64,000 bases of DNA from Wenjunlia tyrosinilytica (GTDB taxonomy: Bacteria; Actinomycetota; Actinomycetes; Streptomycetales; Streptomycetaceae): NCBI RefSeq assembly GCF_014646055.1, contig NZ_BMMS01000004.1:62001-126000 (forward strand), given 5' to 3'. The translations under genes and the position numbers were made by a program. Every line of letters begins with the position of its first letter. Within the stretch, counting starts at the first letter, position 1. The notes below the pieces were generated by a model. The model saw only the letters and a list, made by a program, of their open reading frames with translations. It ran no database searches and was not told where the DNA came from. Of the stretch, positions 17,601 to 25,231 are shown piece after piece.

Positions 17601-17664
17601 GACGTGTGCCCGCGGGGCAACTTCGGTCGCGCCCGCGGGGCAACGCCGGTCGGGCCCCGCGCCG

Positions 17665-18033
17665 TCAGACGATGGAGTCCGGGTCGAACTCGCTCAACAG
17701 CACCTGGAACCGCTCGAAGGCCGCCCGGCAGGTCGAGTGCCGTTCATAGGCACGGGAGGAGACGGCCCTCAACTGCCCCTGGCTGCCGCGGGCCCCCCAG
17801 ACCCAGCCGCCGCCGCGGACGGTGGAGTGGAGCACCGCCACGGTCAGGTGCTCGGCCTCGGCGCGGGTGCCCGCGAACGCGTCCCGGCAGGCGTCGAACT
17901 CGGCGAAGGAGGTCGCGGAGACGGCAACCACCCGGCCGTTCTGCGCGGTCAGCCGCCACTGGTACGCGCCGTTGGGCAGCCGGTCGATCCGGTACCTGGT
18001 TCTGGGCACTTCATCACTGCTGATCATGTACAT
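17665..18033 (-). CDS. YegP/DUF1508-like small protein
   Basis: A 122-residue cytoplasmic protein (MYMISSDEVPRTRYRIDRL). The pattern RYRIDRLPNGAYQWRLTAQNGRVVAVSATSF followed by a second, diverged copy ending YERHSTCRAAFERFQ is reminiscent of the two-repeat YegP/DUF1508 fold; that assignment is tentative. The start could also be ATG 18027; longer starts give unlikely N-termini. It lies alone between the pst-like locus and a VOC gene, in front of a 280-base gap (18034-18314) in which nothing was recognised. Confidence 0.55.
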   Translation of the reverse strand: MYMISSDEVPRTRYRIDRLPNGAYQWRLTAQNGRVVAVSATSFAEFDACRDAFAGTRAEAEHLTVAVLHSTVRGGGWVWGARGSQGQLRAVSSRAYERHSTCRAAFERFQVLLSEFDPDSIV

Positions 18034-18314
18034 GTCCCACCCCTGCGGATCCGCACCCCCGCGGTGCGCGCACACCGCGAGCGCCACCCGCTCCCCGGCA
18101 GGGGAAATGTAGAGGCCGCCGGGCCGCAGGACAGCGGTGCGGAGCTTTGGTGAAGACGCTTTCGGGAAACGTCCTCACGCCGTTCAGCCGCCGTTGTCCT
18201 CCCGTCCCCCGAGCGGCGCCGCCCCGCCTGCGACGGCCGCGCGGGCCCGGCCAAGGTTCACACCTCGACAACCCAGTGGTCCACCGGCCCGTCACCGCCT
18301 GCGTGAAGCCGCCG

Positions 18315-18668
18315 TCAGGCGGGCTGCCACAACTCGACCCGATTGCCCTCGGGATCGGTGACCCAGCCGAATCGACCGACACCCTCCATGTCCTGCGTTT
18401 CCTCGGCCACGTCCGCTCCCTTGGCACGCAATTGCGCGAGCATCGCATCCAGGTCGCGGACCCGGAAGTTGAGCATGCTTTGCTGGGCGCGGGACCCGAA
18501 GTAGTCGGTCTCGGACTCGAATGCCGCGAACACCGTCGGCCCGGCTCCCTGACGCCACAGGCCGTGCTCATCGGAGTCCAGGCCCAGGCAGTCGCGATAC
18601 CAGGCGCTCAGGGCCGCCGGGTCGGCGGCCCGCATGAAGTACCCACCGATTCCAAGCACACGTTCCAT
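18315..18668 (-). CDS. VOC (glyoxalase/bleomycin resistance) family protein
   Basis: A 117-residue single vicinal-oxygen-chelate domain pair: MERVLGIGGYFMRAADPAALSAWYRDCLGLD at the N-terminus and FGWVTDPEGNRVELWQPA at the C-terminus, both hallmark stretches, with the second metal ligand Glu in NRVELW. Substrate unknown. It is a monocistronic minus-strand gene upstream of the divergent deoC region. The 280 bases on its upstream side contain GC-rich inverted repeats (for example CCCCGGCGGCCGGGG near 18827-18841) but no gene. Confidence 0.85.
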   Translation of the reverse strand: MERVLGIGGYFMRAADPAALSAWYRDCLGLDSDEHGLWRQGAGPTVFAAFESETDYFGSRAQQSMLNFRVRDLDAMLAQLRAKGADVAEETQDMEGVGRFGWVTDPEGNRVELWQPA

Positions 18669-18924
18669 GCCGCAATCCTGCCAGGACGGCGATCGGGCGG
18701 GCCGGCACCACACCATCGCCGCTTCACCCCCGCCTCGTCGAGTCATAAGCCTCTCCTTCCGGAGGCGGGGTTCCCGGGCCCCCGGCGGCCCGGCCCTCCC
18801 CGACGCCTGCGGCTCCCCCGATTCCGGCCCCCGGCGGCCGGGGCACCACCGGTCCGGGGCACCATGGGATGCGGGTTCCGGGTTCCCCCCGGGGGTCCCA
18901 GGGGACTCTGGGGGGAGACATTAG

Positions 18925-18936
18925 CTACGCGTGTAG
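18925..18936. promoter_or_regulatory. Operator-like palindrome CTACGCGTGTAG at the deoC promoter
   Basis: One base away from the perfect CTACGCGCGTAG palindrome found at four other nucleoside promoters. It directly adjoins the -10 TATGCT (18938-18943), which stands 6 nt before the GTG start, an arrangement shared with the purine nucleoside phosphorylase and adenosine deaminase promoters. Confidence 0.75.
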
Positions 18937-18949
18937 ATATGCTGAGCTG

Positions 18950-19963
18950 GTGACCATGCCCACTGTTCCCGCATACAGCTCCGGCGCCGCGGTCCGGCTG
19001 GCGGAGATGGCCGACGTGACCGGCTCCGACAGCGCGCTGCGCCGCTTCCTCCACGGGCTGCCAGGCGTCGACGCGGTCGGTATCGAGGCCCGCGCCGCGA
19101 CCCTCGGCACCCGTTCGATCAAGACCACGGCGAAGGCCTATGCCATCGACCTGGCGATCTCCATGATCGACCTGACAACGCTCGAAGGCGCGGACACCCC
19201 TGGCAAGGTCCGGGCGCTGTGCGCCAAGGGCATCAGCCCGGACCCGACCGACGCCACGACCCCCAAGGTCGCCGCGATCTGTGTCTACCCGGACATGGTC
19301 CCCGTCGCGAAGGCGGCCCTGGGCGCCTCCGGGATCAAGGTCGCCTCCGTCGCCACCGCCTTCCCCTCCGGCCGCGCCGGGATGCCGGTGAAGCTCGCGG
19401 ACACGGCCGAGGCCGTCGCCGCCGGCGCCGACGAGATCGACATGGTGATCGACCGGGGCGCCTTCCTGTCCGGCCGCTACCTCGAGGTCTTCGAGGAGAT
19501 CAAGGCCGTCAAGGCGGCCTGCCACCGCGAGCCCGGCCCGGACGGGACCGGCGGGCCCGCCCATCTGAAGGTCATCTTCGAGACCGGTGAGCTGTCGACC
19601 TACGACAATGTGCGCCGCGCCTCCTGGCTGGCGATGCTGGCCGGTGCCGACTTCATCAAGACCTCCACCGGCAAGGTCGCGGTCAACGCCACCCCGCCGG
19701 TCACCCTCCTCATGCTCGAGGCCGTGCGTGACTTCCACGCGACGACCGGAGTACAAGTGGGAGTGAAGCCCGCGGGCGGCATCCGCACCACCAAGGACGC
19801 GATCAAGTACCTGGTGATGGTGAACGAGACCCTTGGGGATCGGTGGCTGTCGGCCGACTGGTTCCGCTTCGGCGCCTCCAGCCTCCTCAACGACCTGCTG
19901 ATGCAGCGGCACAAGCTGAGCACCGGCCGCTACTCCGGTCCCGACTACGTGACGGTGGACTGA
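18950..19963 (+). CDS. deoC: Deoxyribose-phosphate aldolase
   Basis: A 337-residue class I aldolase. The Schiff-base lysine region DFIKTSTGK and the proton-relay lysine in GVKPAGGIRT are intact, as is EIDMVIDRGAFLSG. It splits 2-deoxyribose-5-phosphate into acetaldehyde and glyceraldehyde-3-phosphate in the cytosol. The protein is longer than E. coli DeoC (259) because of an N-terminal helix region and an insertion after the first strands. GTG 18950 is preferred because it is 6 nt after -10 TATGCT (leaderless); ATG 18956 is an alternative. Two aldehyde dehydrogenase genes follow at once and would oxidise the acetaldehyde. Confidence 0.94.
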   Translation: MTMPTVPAYSSGAAVRLAEMADVTGSDSALRRFLHGLPGVDAVGIEARAATLGTRSIKTTAKAYAIDLAISMIDLTTLEGADTPGKVRALCAKGISPDPTDATTPKVAAICVYPDMVPVAKAALGASGIKVASVATAFPSGRAGMPVKLADTAEAVAAGADEIDMVIDRGAFLSGRYLEVFEEIKAVKAACHREPGPDGTGGPAHLKVIFETGELSTYDNVRRASWLAMLAGADFIKTSTGKVAVNATPPVTLLMLEAVRDFHATTGVQVGVKPAGGIRTTKDAIKYLVMVNETLGDRWLSADWFRFGASSLLNDLLMQRHKLSTGRYSGPDYVTVD

Positions 19964-19969
19964 CACGCC

Positions 19970-21466
19970 ATGGCCATGGACAAGCAGACATTCGAGTACG
20001 CACCCGCACCCGAGTCCCGCGCGGTGGTGGACATCGCCCCGGCCTACGGGCTCTACATCGACGGCGAGTTCACCGACGCCGCCGACGGCAAGGTCTTCAA
20101 GACCATCAGCCCCGCCTCGGAGGAGGTGCTCTCCGAGGTCGCCCAGGCCGGGCCCGAGGACGTGGACCGGGCGGTGAAGGCCGCGCGCAAGGCCTTCGAG
20201 AAGTGGTCGGCGCTGCCGGGTTCCGAGCGCGCCAAGTACCTGTTCCGTATCGCCCGCATCCTCCAGGAGCGCTCGCGTGAGCTGGCGGTGCTGGAGTCGC
20301 TCGACAACGGCAAGCCGATCCGGGAGTCGCGCGACTTCGACCTGCCGACGGCCGCGGCGCACTTCTTCTACTACGCGGGCTGGGCGGACAAGCTCCAGTA
20401 CGCGGGCTTCGGCCCGGCCCCCCGGCCGATCGGTGCGGCCGGTCAGGTCATCCCGTGGAACTTCCCGCTGATGATGCTCGCGTGGAAGATCGCCCCGGCG
20501 CTGGCCACGGGCAACACGGTGGTGCTCAAGCCCGCCGAGACCACCCCGCTGTCGGCCCTGTTCTTCGCGGACATCTGCCGCCAGGCCGGGCTGCCCAAGG
20601 GAGTCGTCAACATCCTGACCGGTGACGGCTCGACCGGCGCCGAGCTCGTCTCGCACCCGGGTGTGGACAAGGTCGCGTTCACCGGCTCCACCGAGGTCGG
20701 CAAGGCCATCGCCCGCGCTGTCGCGGGCACCGGGAAGAAGCTGTCCCTGGAGCTGGGCGGCAAGGCGGCCAACATCGTCTTCGACGACGCCCCCGTCGAC
20801 CAGGCCGTCGAGGGCATCGTCAACGGCATCTTCTTCAACCAGGGCCACGTCTGCTGCGCGGGCTCGCGCCTGCTGGTCCAGGAGTCGGTGGCCGACGAGG
20901 TGCTGGACTCGCTCAAGAGGCGCATGTCCACCCTCCGCGTGGGCGACCCGCTGGACAAGAACACCGACATCGGCGCCATCAACTCCGCCGAACAGCTCGG
21001 CCGCATCCGCGCGCTCACCGAGGCCGGAGAAGCCGAGGGCGCCGACCGCTGGTCGCCGGAGTGCGAACTGCCGTCGAACGGCTTCTGGTTCCGCCCGACT
21101 GTGTTCACCGGGGTCACCCAGGCCCACCGGATCGCCCGTGAGGAGATCTTCGGCCCTGTGCTGTCCGTGCTCACCTTCCGCACTCCGGCCGAGGCGGTCG
21201 AGAAGGCCAACAACACCCCCTACGGGCTCTCGGCGGGCATCTGGACCGAGAAGGGCTCCCGCATCCTGTGGACGGCCGACAAGCTGCGCGCGGGCGTGGT
21301 GTGGGCCAACACGTTCAACAAGTTCGACCCCTCCTCGCCGTTCGGCGGCTACAAGGAGTCGGGCTACGGCCGCGAGGGGGGCCGCCACGGTCTGGAGGCA
21401 TACCTCGCCACAGCGGCCGAGCCGTCGAACGAGCGCAGCGAGCGAGAGAGTGAGCGCGACCGATGA
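19970..21466 (+). CDS. NAD(P)-dependent aldehyde dehydrogenase
   Basis: A 498-residue complete ALDH: NAD-binding FTGSTEVGKA, catalytic Glu in LELGGKAAN (near residue 262), nucleophile in GHVCCAGSRL (Cys295/296, the second being the usual position) and the C-terminal FGGYKESGYGREGG. Starting 6 nt after deoC, it probably oxidises acetaldehyde from deoxyribose breakdown to acetate. The last 18 codons, rich in Glu/Arg/Ser (EPSNERSERE), come from a 57-base repeat duplicated downstream, so this tail is probably not part of the fold. Confidence 0.92.
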   Translation: MAMDKQTFEYAPAPESRAVVDIAPAYGLYIDGEFTDAADGKVFKTISPASEEVLSEVAQAGPEDVDRAVKAARKAFEKWSALPGSERAKYLFRIARILQERSRELAVLESLDNGKPIRESRDFDLPTAAAHFFYYAGWADKLQYAGFGPAPRPIGAAGQVIPWNFPLMMLAWKIAPALATGNTVVLKPAETTPLSALFFADICRQAGLPKGVVNILTGDGSTGAELVSHPGVDKVAFTGSTEVGKAIARAVAGTGKKLSLELGGKAANIVFDDAPVDQAVEGIVNGIFFNQGHVCCAGSRLLVQESVADEVLDSLKRRMSTLRVGDPLDKNTDIGAINSAEQLGRIRALTEAGEAEGADRWSPECELPSNGFWFRPTVFTGVTQAHRIAREEIFGPVLSVLTFRTPAEAVEKANNTPYGLSAGIWTEKGSRILWTADKLRAGVVWANTFNKFDPSSPFGGYKESGYGREGGRHGLEAYLATAAEPSNERSERESERDR

Positions 21467-21530
21467 AAGCCGGAGCGGCCGAGCCGTCGAACGAGCGCAG
21501 CGAGCGAGAGGGTGAGCGCGACCGATGAAA
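21412..21530. repeat. Two 57-base direct repeats spanning the junction of the aldehyde dehydrogenase genes
   Basis: Copies at 21412-21468 and 21474-21530 differ at one base and are separated by 5 bases. Each contains the run GAACGAGCGCAGCGAGCGAG and ends GACCGATGAAA. The first copy encodes the C-terminal tail and stop of the first gene; the second contains the ribosome-binding region and ATG of the next. A duplication of a gene boundary is the simplest explanation. Confidence 0.9.
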
Positions 21531-22391
21531 CAAGCTGAGCGCTTGAACGTCTACAAGACCTACAAGCTGTTCGTCGGGGGGAAGTTCCCCCGGTCCGAGA
21601 GCGGACGGGTGTACGAGGTGACCGACAGCAAGGGCAACTGGCTCGCCAACGCACCCCTGTCCTCCCGCAAGGACGCCCGTGACGCCGTCGTGGCGGCGCG
21701 CAAGGCGTTCGGCGGCTGGTCGGGCACCACGGCGTACAACCGCGGTCAGATCCTCTACCGCGTCGCCGAGATGCTGGAGGGCCGCCGGGACCAGTTCACC
21801 GCCGAGGTCGCCGCGGGCGAGGGGCTGTCCAAGTCGAAGGCCGCCGCCCAGGTGGACGCGGCCGTCGACCGCTGGGTCTGGTACGCGGGCTGGTCCGACA
21901 AGGTCGCCCAGATCGCCGGCTCCGCCAACCCGGTCGCGGGCCCGTACTTCAATCTCTCCGTGCCCGAGCCGACCGGTGTCGTCGCCGTGCTGGCGCCGCA
22001 GGAGTCCTCGTTCCTCGGGCTGGTCTCGGTGATCGCCCCGGTGATCGTCACCGGCAACACCGTGGTGGTCCTCACCTCGGAGAAGTCCCCGCTCCCGGCG
22101 CTGTCGCTGGGCGAGGTGCTGGCCACCTCCGACGTTCCCGGCGGAGTGGTCAACATCCTGTCGGGCAAGGTCTCCGAGGTCGCCCCGCACCTCGCGGCGC
22201 ACATGGACGTCAACGCGATCGACCTCGCCGGGGCGGACGCCGAGGAGTCGGCGCGGCTCCAGGTCGCCGCCGCCGACAACCTCAAACGGGTCCTGCGGCC
22301 GTCCGCCACCGACTGGACCGCGGAGCCCGGCACGGACCGCCTGCTGGCGTTCCTGGAGACCAAGACGGTCTGGCACCCGATCGGCGTCTGA
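21525..22391 (+). CDS. Truncated aldehyde dehydrogenase homologue lacking the catalytic domain
   Basis: A 288-residue ALDH-superfamily protein that covers only the N-terminal/NAD-binding part (FVGGKFPRSESGR ... EPTGVVAVLAPQESSFLGL ... VVNILSG). It ends where the LELGG glutamate and the cysteine motif should start; instead of FTGS it has IDLAGADAEES. There is no sign of a nearby frameshift remnant, the reading frame is clean, and the ending (LETKTVWHPIGV) looks defined, so it is probably a real pseudoenzyme subunit rather than a decayed gene. The gene is 58 bases behind the full-length ALDH and would be co-transcribed with deoC. It may pair with the active enzyme (inference). Confidence 0.85.
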   Translation: MKQAERLNVYKTYKLFVGGKFPRSESGRVYEVTDSKGNWLANAPLSSRKDARDAVVAARKAFGGWSGTTAYNRGQILYRVAEMLEGRRDQFTAEVAAGEGLSKSKAAAQVDAAVDRWVWYAGWSDKVAQIAGSANPVAGPYFNLSVPEPTGVVAVLAPQESSFLGLVSVIAPVIVTGNTVVVLTSEKSPLPALSLGEVLATSDVPGGVVNILSGKVSEVAPHLAAHMDVNAIDLAGADAEESARLQVAAADNLKRVLRPSATDWTAEPGTDRLLAFLETKTVWHPIGV

Positions 22392-22499
22392 CCGGTCGGC
22401 GTCCTCGGCGTCCTCGGCGTCCGGCAGAACGGCGGCCGAACCGGCGGCCGAACCGGCGGCCGCGCGGACGATTGCGCGGCATCCGCCCAGATTCCCGCA

Positions 22500-22546
22500 G
22501 AAGGCACCTCCCGTGGAGCAACCAGGCTTCCGCGGGAGGTGTCTTC
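22500..22546 (+). terminator. Hairpin terminator of the deoC operon
   Basis: A 14-base stem (22500-22513 with 22533-22546, one G-T pair, core CACCTCCCG/CGGGAGGTG) and a 19-base loop, 108 bases after the truncated ALDH stop and before the next gene's start. Like most Streptomyces terminators it has no U-run. Confidence 0.75.
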
Positions 22547-22585
22547 ATAGGTCGGGACAGGTCGGGGACGGGGAGGAGAGGGACG

Positions 22586-23575
22586 ATGCCCGAAGGGGCC
22601 GGGGGCCGAGTGGCGTACCGCGCGCTCGCCGAGGCCGCACGCCGTCTCGCCGTACCGCCCGCGACCGGCCCTTCCGAGCCGGAGGCGGACATCCGCACCT
22701 CGCCGTGGTGGCGGGTGCGGACGCTGCGCCGCCTCACCCTGCGCGGAGGGCTGTCGGTGGGCGGGCTGCTGGCATTAGCCTTCGTCGCCGTCAACACCTT
22801 CCCCTGGTGGGCCGACGCGGTCGCCGTCGGCCGGGGCCCCACCGCCGTCGCCAGGGCGAGGGTCGGGGAGGTCGACGGGGTGGTGCTGCCCTGGGTACTG
22901 CCCGACAACGTCGCGGTCACCTTCCGCACCGCGCGCGGCCGCACCGTCCACACGGCCGTGGCGCACGCCGGGAACAGGCCGCACCGGGGCGAGACCCTGA
23001 AGGTCGAGTACGCGACCGACTCCCCCTCGCATGCCTCGGCCCTGGGCAACGAGGGGCTTCCCTGGGGGGTCGCCGCCGGCGCGGCGCTGTGCGCGCTCTG
23101 CCTGACGAGGGTCGTCTGGCGTGCAGTCGCCGCCGGCCGCACGGCCAACGCCCTGGTACGGGCGGCGCGTTCACCCGAGGCCCAGCCCGTCCGGTATGTC
23201 CTGCTGACGGACCCCGTGGACGGCTGGGGGTGGCTGCTGGTCTTCCCCGTGCTGGGCGGCGAGGGCGACCGGCCGAGCCATCTCGTGCCGGTGCGGACGG
23301 GAACGCCCGCGCCGTCCGCCGCCTGCCTCGATTCGGCCGAAGCCACCACGTCCGCCACCGCCGCCGAGGCCTCGGCGGCCGGGAGAGCGTTCGAGGCCGT
23401 CGGGACGGCGGACCTGCGGGGGGAGTTCCACGACGGACGCACGGTCGTGCCGTGGCTGGATGGGCGTCCGGCGTGGCCGCTGGGCCCGTTGGAGTCCTTC
23501 GGGCCGGAGGACGAGGACTTCGTGCTGAGTCTGGTCTCCGGCAACCCGGGCGAGCGGCCCCAGCCGGCGGCCTGA
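22586..23575 (+). CDS. Membrane protein of unknown function (DUF3592-like layout) with a TTA codon
   Basis: A 329-residue protein with a basic N-terminal region, a membrane segment (about 54-72), an extracytoplasmic domain (about 75-150, with AVTFRTARGRTVHTAV), a second membrane segment (about 155-175) and a cytoplasmic C-terminal domain. This two-helix layout with a small beta domain recalls DUF3592 proteins, but identity is uncertain. ATG 22586 follows GGGGAGGAGAGG. Codon 64 (22775-22777) is TTA, so translation may depend on the bldA tRNA and thus on developmental stage. Confidence 0.7.
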   Translation: MPEGAGGRVAYRALAEAARRLAVPPATGPSEPEADIRTSPWWRVRTLRRLTLRGGLSVGGLLALAFVAVNTFPWWADAVAVGRGPTAVARARVGEVDGVVLPWVLPDNVAVTFRTARGRTVHTAVAHAGNRPHRGETLKVEYATDSPSHASALGNEGLPWGVAAGAALCALCLTRVVWRAVAAGRTANALVRAARSPEAQPVRYVLLTDPVDGWGWLLVFPVLGGEGDRPSHLVPVRTGTPAPSAACLDSAEATTSATAAEASAAGRAFEAVGTADLRGEFHDGRTVVPWLDGRPAWPLGPLESFGPEDEDFVLSLVSGNPGERPQPAA

Positions 23576-23596
23576 CGTCCGGTCCGGGGGGCGGTG

Positions 23597-24019
23597 TCAG
23601 CCCGGCAGGACGCCCGCCACGGGACCGGCGATCGGAAGCGTGGACAGGGAGTTGCGCGTGGCCAGCGGCTTGGTGGCGGCGGCCGTGCTCACCGGCGCGA
23701 AGTCGGCTGCCTGGGTGCCCACCGAGTTGTCCAGCGGGTCCACGCCGGTCTGCGCGAGGGGGTTGATGTTCATCGACTTGACCGGCTTCAGGGCCGCGGG
23801 AGCGCCCTGCTGAAGTCCGGTCAGCGCCGCGCCGACGTCGGGCCGGGTGACACCGCCCGGGTCGGGAAGTCCCGGAAGTCCCGCGGAGGAGGCGGGCGCG
23901 GCCGACGCCGCTCCGACTCCGGCGGCGAGCGCCGCGCCCGCCGAGGAGACGGCGACGGCGAGACGGAGCACCGGGCGCGAGGAGAGGGGCGAACGGGAAC
24001 GGCGATGCTGCGAGGGCAT
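23597..24019 (-). CDS. Small secreted Ala/Pro-rich protein
   Basis: A 140-residue protein with a basic N-region and signal peptide (VLRLAVAVSSAGAALAAGVG, likely cleavage after ASA near residue 40). The mature part is low in charge and rich in Pro, Ala, Gly and Val, with repeated short LP/GLP motifs. It resembles the product at 30708-31064 in style. No family recognised. ATG with an AGGCAGG site upstream. It is convergent with the membrane-protein gene. Confidence 0.65.
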   Translation of the reverse strand: MPSQHRRSRSPLSSRPVLRLAVAVSSAGAALAAGVGAASAAPASSAGLPGLPDPGGVTRPDVGAALTGLQQGAPAALKPVKSMNINPLAQTGVDPLDNSVGTQAADFAPVSTAAATKPLATRNSLSTLPIAGPVAGVLPG

Positions 24020-24197
24020 ATCAACCTGCCTGTCGGTGCAGTGCGCGAGCGTATACGGACGAACCGTAGTGACCGGTCACCCAGCGCTCCAAGTCGCGAC
24101 TGTCCGTGTTCACTCGAACGGCTCAACCCGCGTGATCCCGGCCGCTTTTGACCGGGGGCTGACGATCAGCGCCGATCATGCCCCACACTGGTGTTCC

Positions 24198-24986
24198 GTG
24201 AGCCTTGACCCAGTCGCCCGCGTGATTTTGTTGACCGGACCTTCCGGTGGTGGGAAGTCCTCCCTCGCCGAGCGGACCGGCCTTCGTGTGCTGCGGCTGG
24301 ACGACTTCTACAAAGAGGGCACCGATCCCACCCTGCCGCTGATGCCGGACGGCAGCGGGACCGACTGGGACTCACCGCGGTCGTGGAACGCCGCGGCCGC
24401 CGTCGCCGCCGTGAGCGCGCTGGCCCGCGAGGGCCGGGTCGAGGTGCCCGTCTACGACATCTCCTCGAGCGCCGTGACGGGGAGAACGGTCCTCGAACTG
24501 GGCGAGGAGCCGGTGTTCATCGCCGAGGGCGTCTTCGCGGCCGAGATCATCGACCGCTGCCGGGAGTTGGGCCTGCTCGCCGACGCGCTGTGCCTGCGCG
24601 GCCGCCCCTCCACCACGTTCCGGCGGCGTCTCCTGCGTGACCTGCGCGAAGGCCGGAAGGCGCCGTCCTTCCTCGTGCGCCGCGGCTGGATGCTGATGCG
24701 TGCCGAGGGCCGGATCGTGGACCGTCAGGTGGCGCTGGGCGCCCACGCCTGCGGCAAGGAGGAGGCCCTGCGCCGCGTCGACTCGGCACTGCGGCAGTGG
24801 TCGCTGTACCGCCCGGAGTCCGTGCCCGCCCGGCCGGAGTCCGTGCCCCCGCGGCCGGAGTCCGTACTCGCCCAACCGGAGTCCGTGCCCGCGCGGCCGG
24901 AGTCCGTACTCGCCCAACCGGAGTCCGTGCCCGCGCGGCCGGAGTCCGTACCCGCCCGCCCGGCGGCCGAGACCGTCAGCGGCTGA
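24198..24986 (+). CDS. Uridine kinase-like P-loop kinase with C-terminal heptapeptide repeats
   Basis: A 262-residue protein. Walker A GPSGGGKSS near residue 15, LRLDDFYKEG (the uridine/phosphoribulokinase-type DDFY motif), TDWDSPRSWN and IAEGVFAAEI support a uridine-kinase family enzyme that would phosphorylate a nucleoside to its 5'-monophosphate. Residues 206-254 are seven copies of PESV(P/L)(A/P)(R/Q), encoded by 21-base tandem repeats, then PAAETVSG. The tail is outside the kinase domain and is probably unstructured. GTG 24198 starts the conserved part; the -10-like CACACT upstream is only tentative. The gene would complement the nucleoside-breakdown genes with a salvage branch. Confidence 0.82.
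   Translation: MSLDPVARVILLTGPSGGGKSSLAERTGLRVLRLDDFYKEGTDPTLPLMPDGSGTDWDSPRSWNAAAAVAAVSALAREGRVEVPVYDISSSAVTGRTVLELGEEPVFIAEGVFAAEIIDRCRELGLLADALCLRGRPSTTFRRRLLRDLREGRKAPSFLVRRGWMLMRAEGRIVDRQVALGAHACGKEEALRRVDSALRQWSLYRPESVPARPESVPPRPESVLAQPESVPARPESVLAQPESVPARPESVPARPAAETVSG
24813..24959 (+). repeat. 21-base in-frame tandem repeat encoding heptapeptides
   Basis: Seven consecutive 21-base units (core CCGGAGTCCGT) encode PESVPAR, PESVPPR, PESVLAQ, PESVPAR, PESVLAQ, PESVPAR, PESVPAR. The alternation of VPAR and VLAQ types shows that a 42-base pair of units was itself duplicated. Copy number is likely to vary between strains. Confidence 0.9.
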
Positions 24987-25031
24987 ACGGACCTGCCCTC
25001 GGGGCCAGGACCACCGGACGAGGGCATGAAG

Positions 25032-25064
25032 GAGGCCGGGCAGACCCCCCGGCTGCCCGGCCTC
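25032..25064. terminator. Bidirectional hairpin terminator between the kinase gene and sigQ
   Basis: A perfect 12-base stem, GAGGCCGGGCAG with CTGCCCGGCCTC, and a 9-base loop, in the convergent gap between the uridine-kinase-like gene and the 3' end of sigQ. Confidence 0.85.
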
Positions 25065-25130
25065 GCCTCCACCGCAGCCCCTCCGGGAGCGGCTCCCCCG
25101 AACCGTTTCCCACTCTGCGGCGCTCTGTGT

Positions 25131-25210
25131 TGTCCTGTGTGTCCGATGTCCTGCGTGCCCGATGTCTCGTATGTCCGATGTCTCGTATGTCCGATGTCCT
25201 GCGCGTCCTA
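25131..25210. repeat. 16-base tandem repeat downstream of sigQ
   Basis: Five 16-base units of the type TGTC(CT/TC)G(T/C)(G/A)TG(T/C)CCGA, strictly in register, between the terminator and the sigQ stop codon. All frames are open only over short distances; it is probably non-coding. Confidence 0.85.
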
Positions 25211-25231
25211 CTTCTCGGGTACTCCCGGCGG

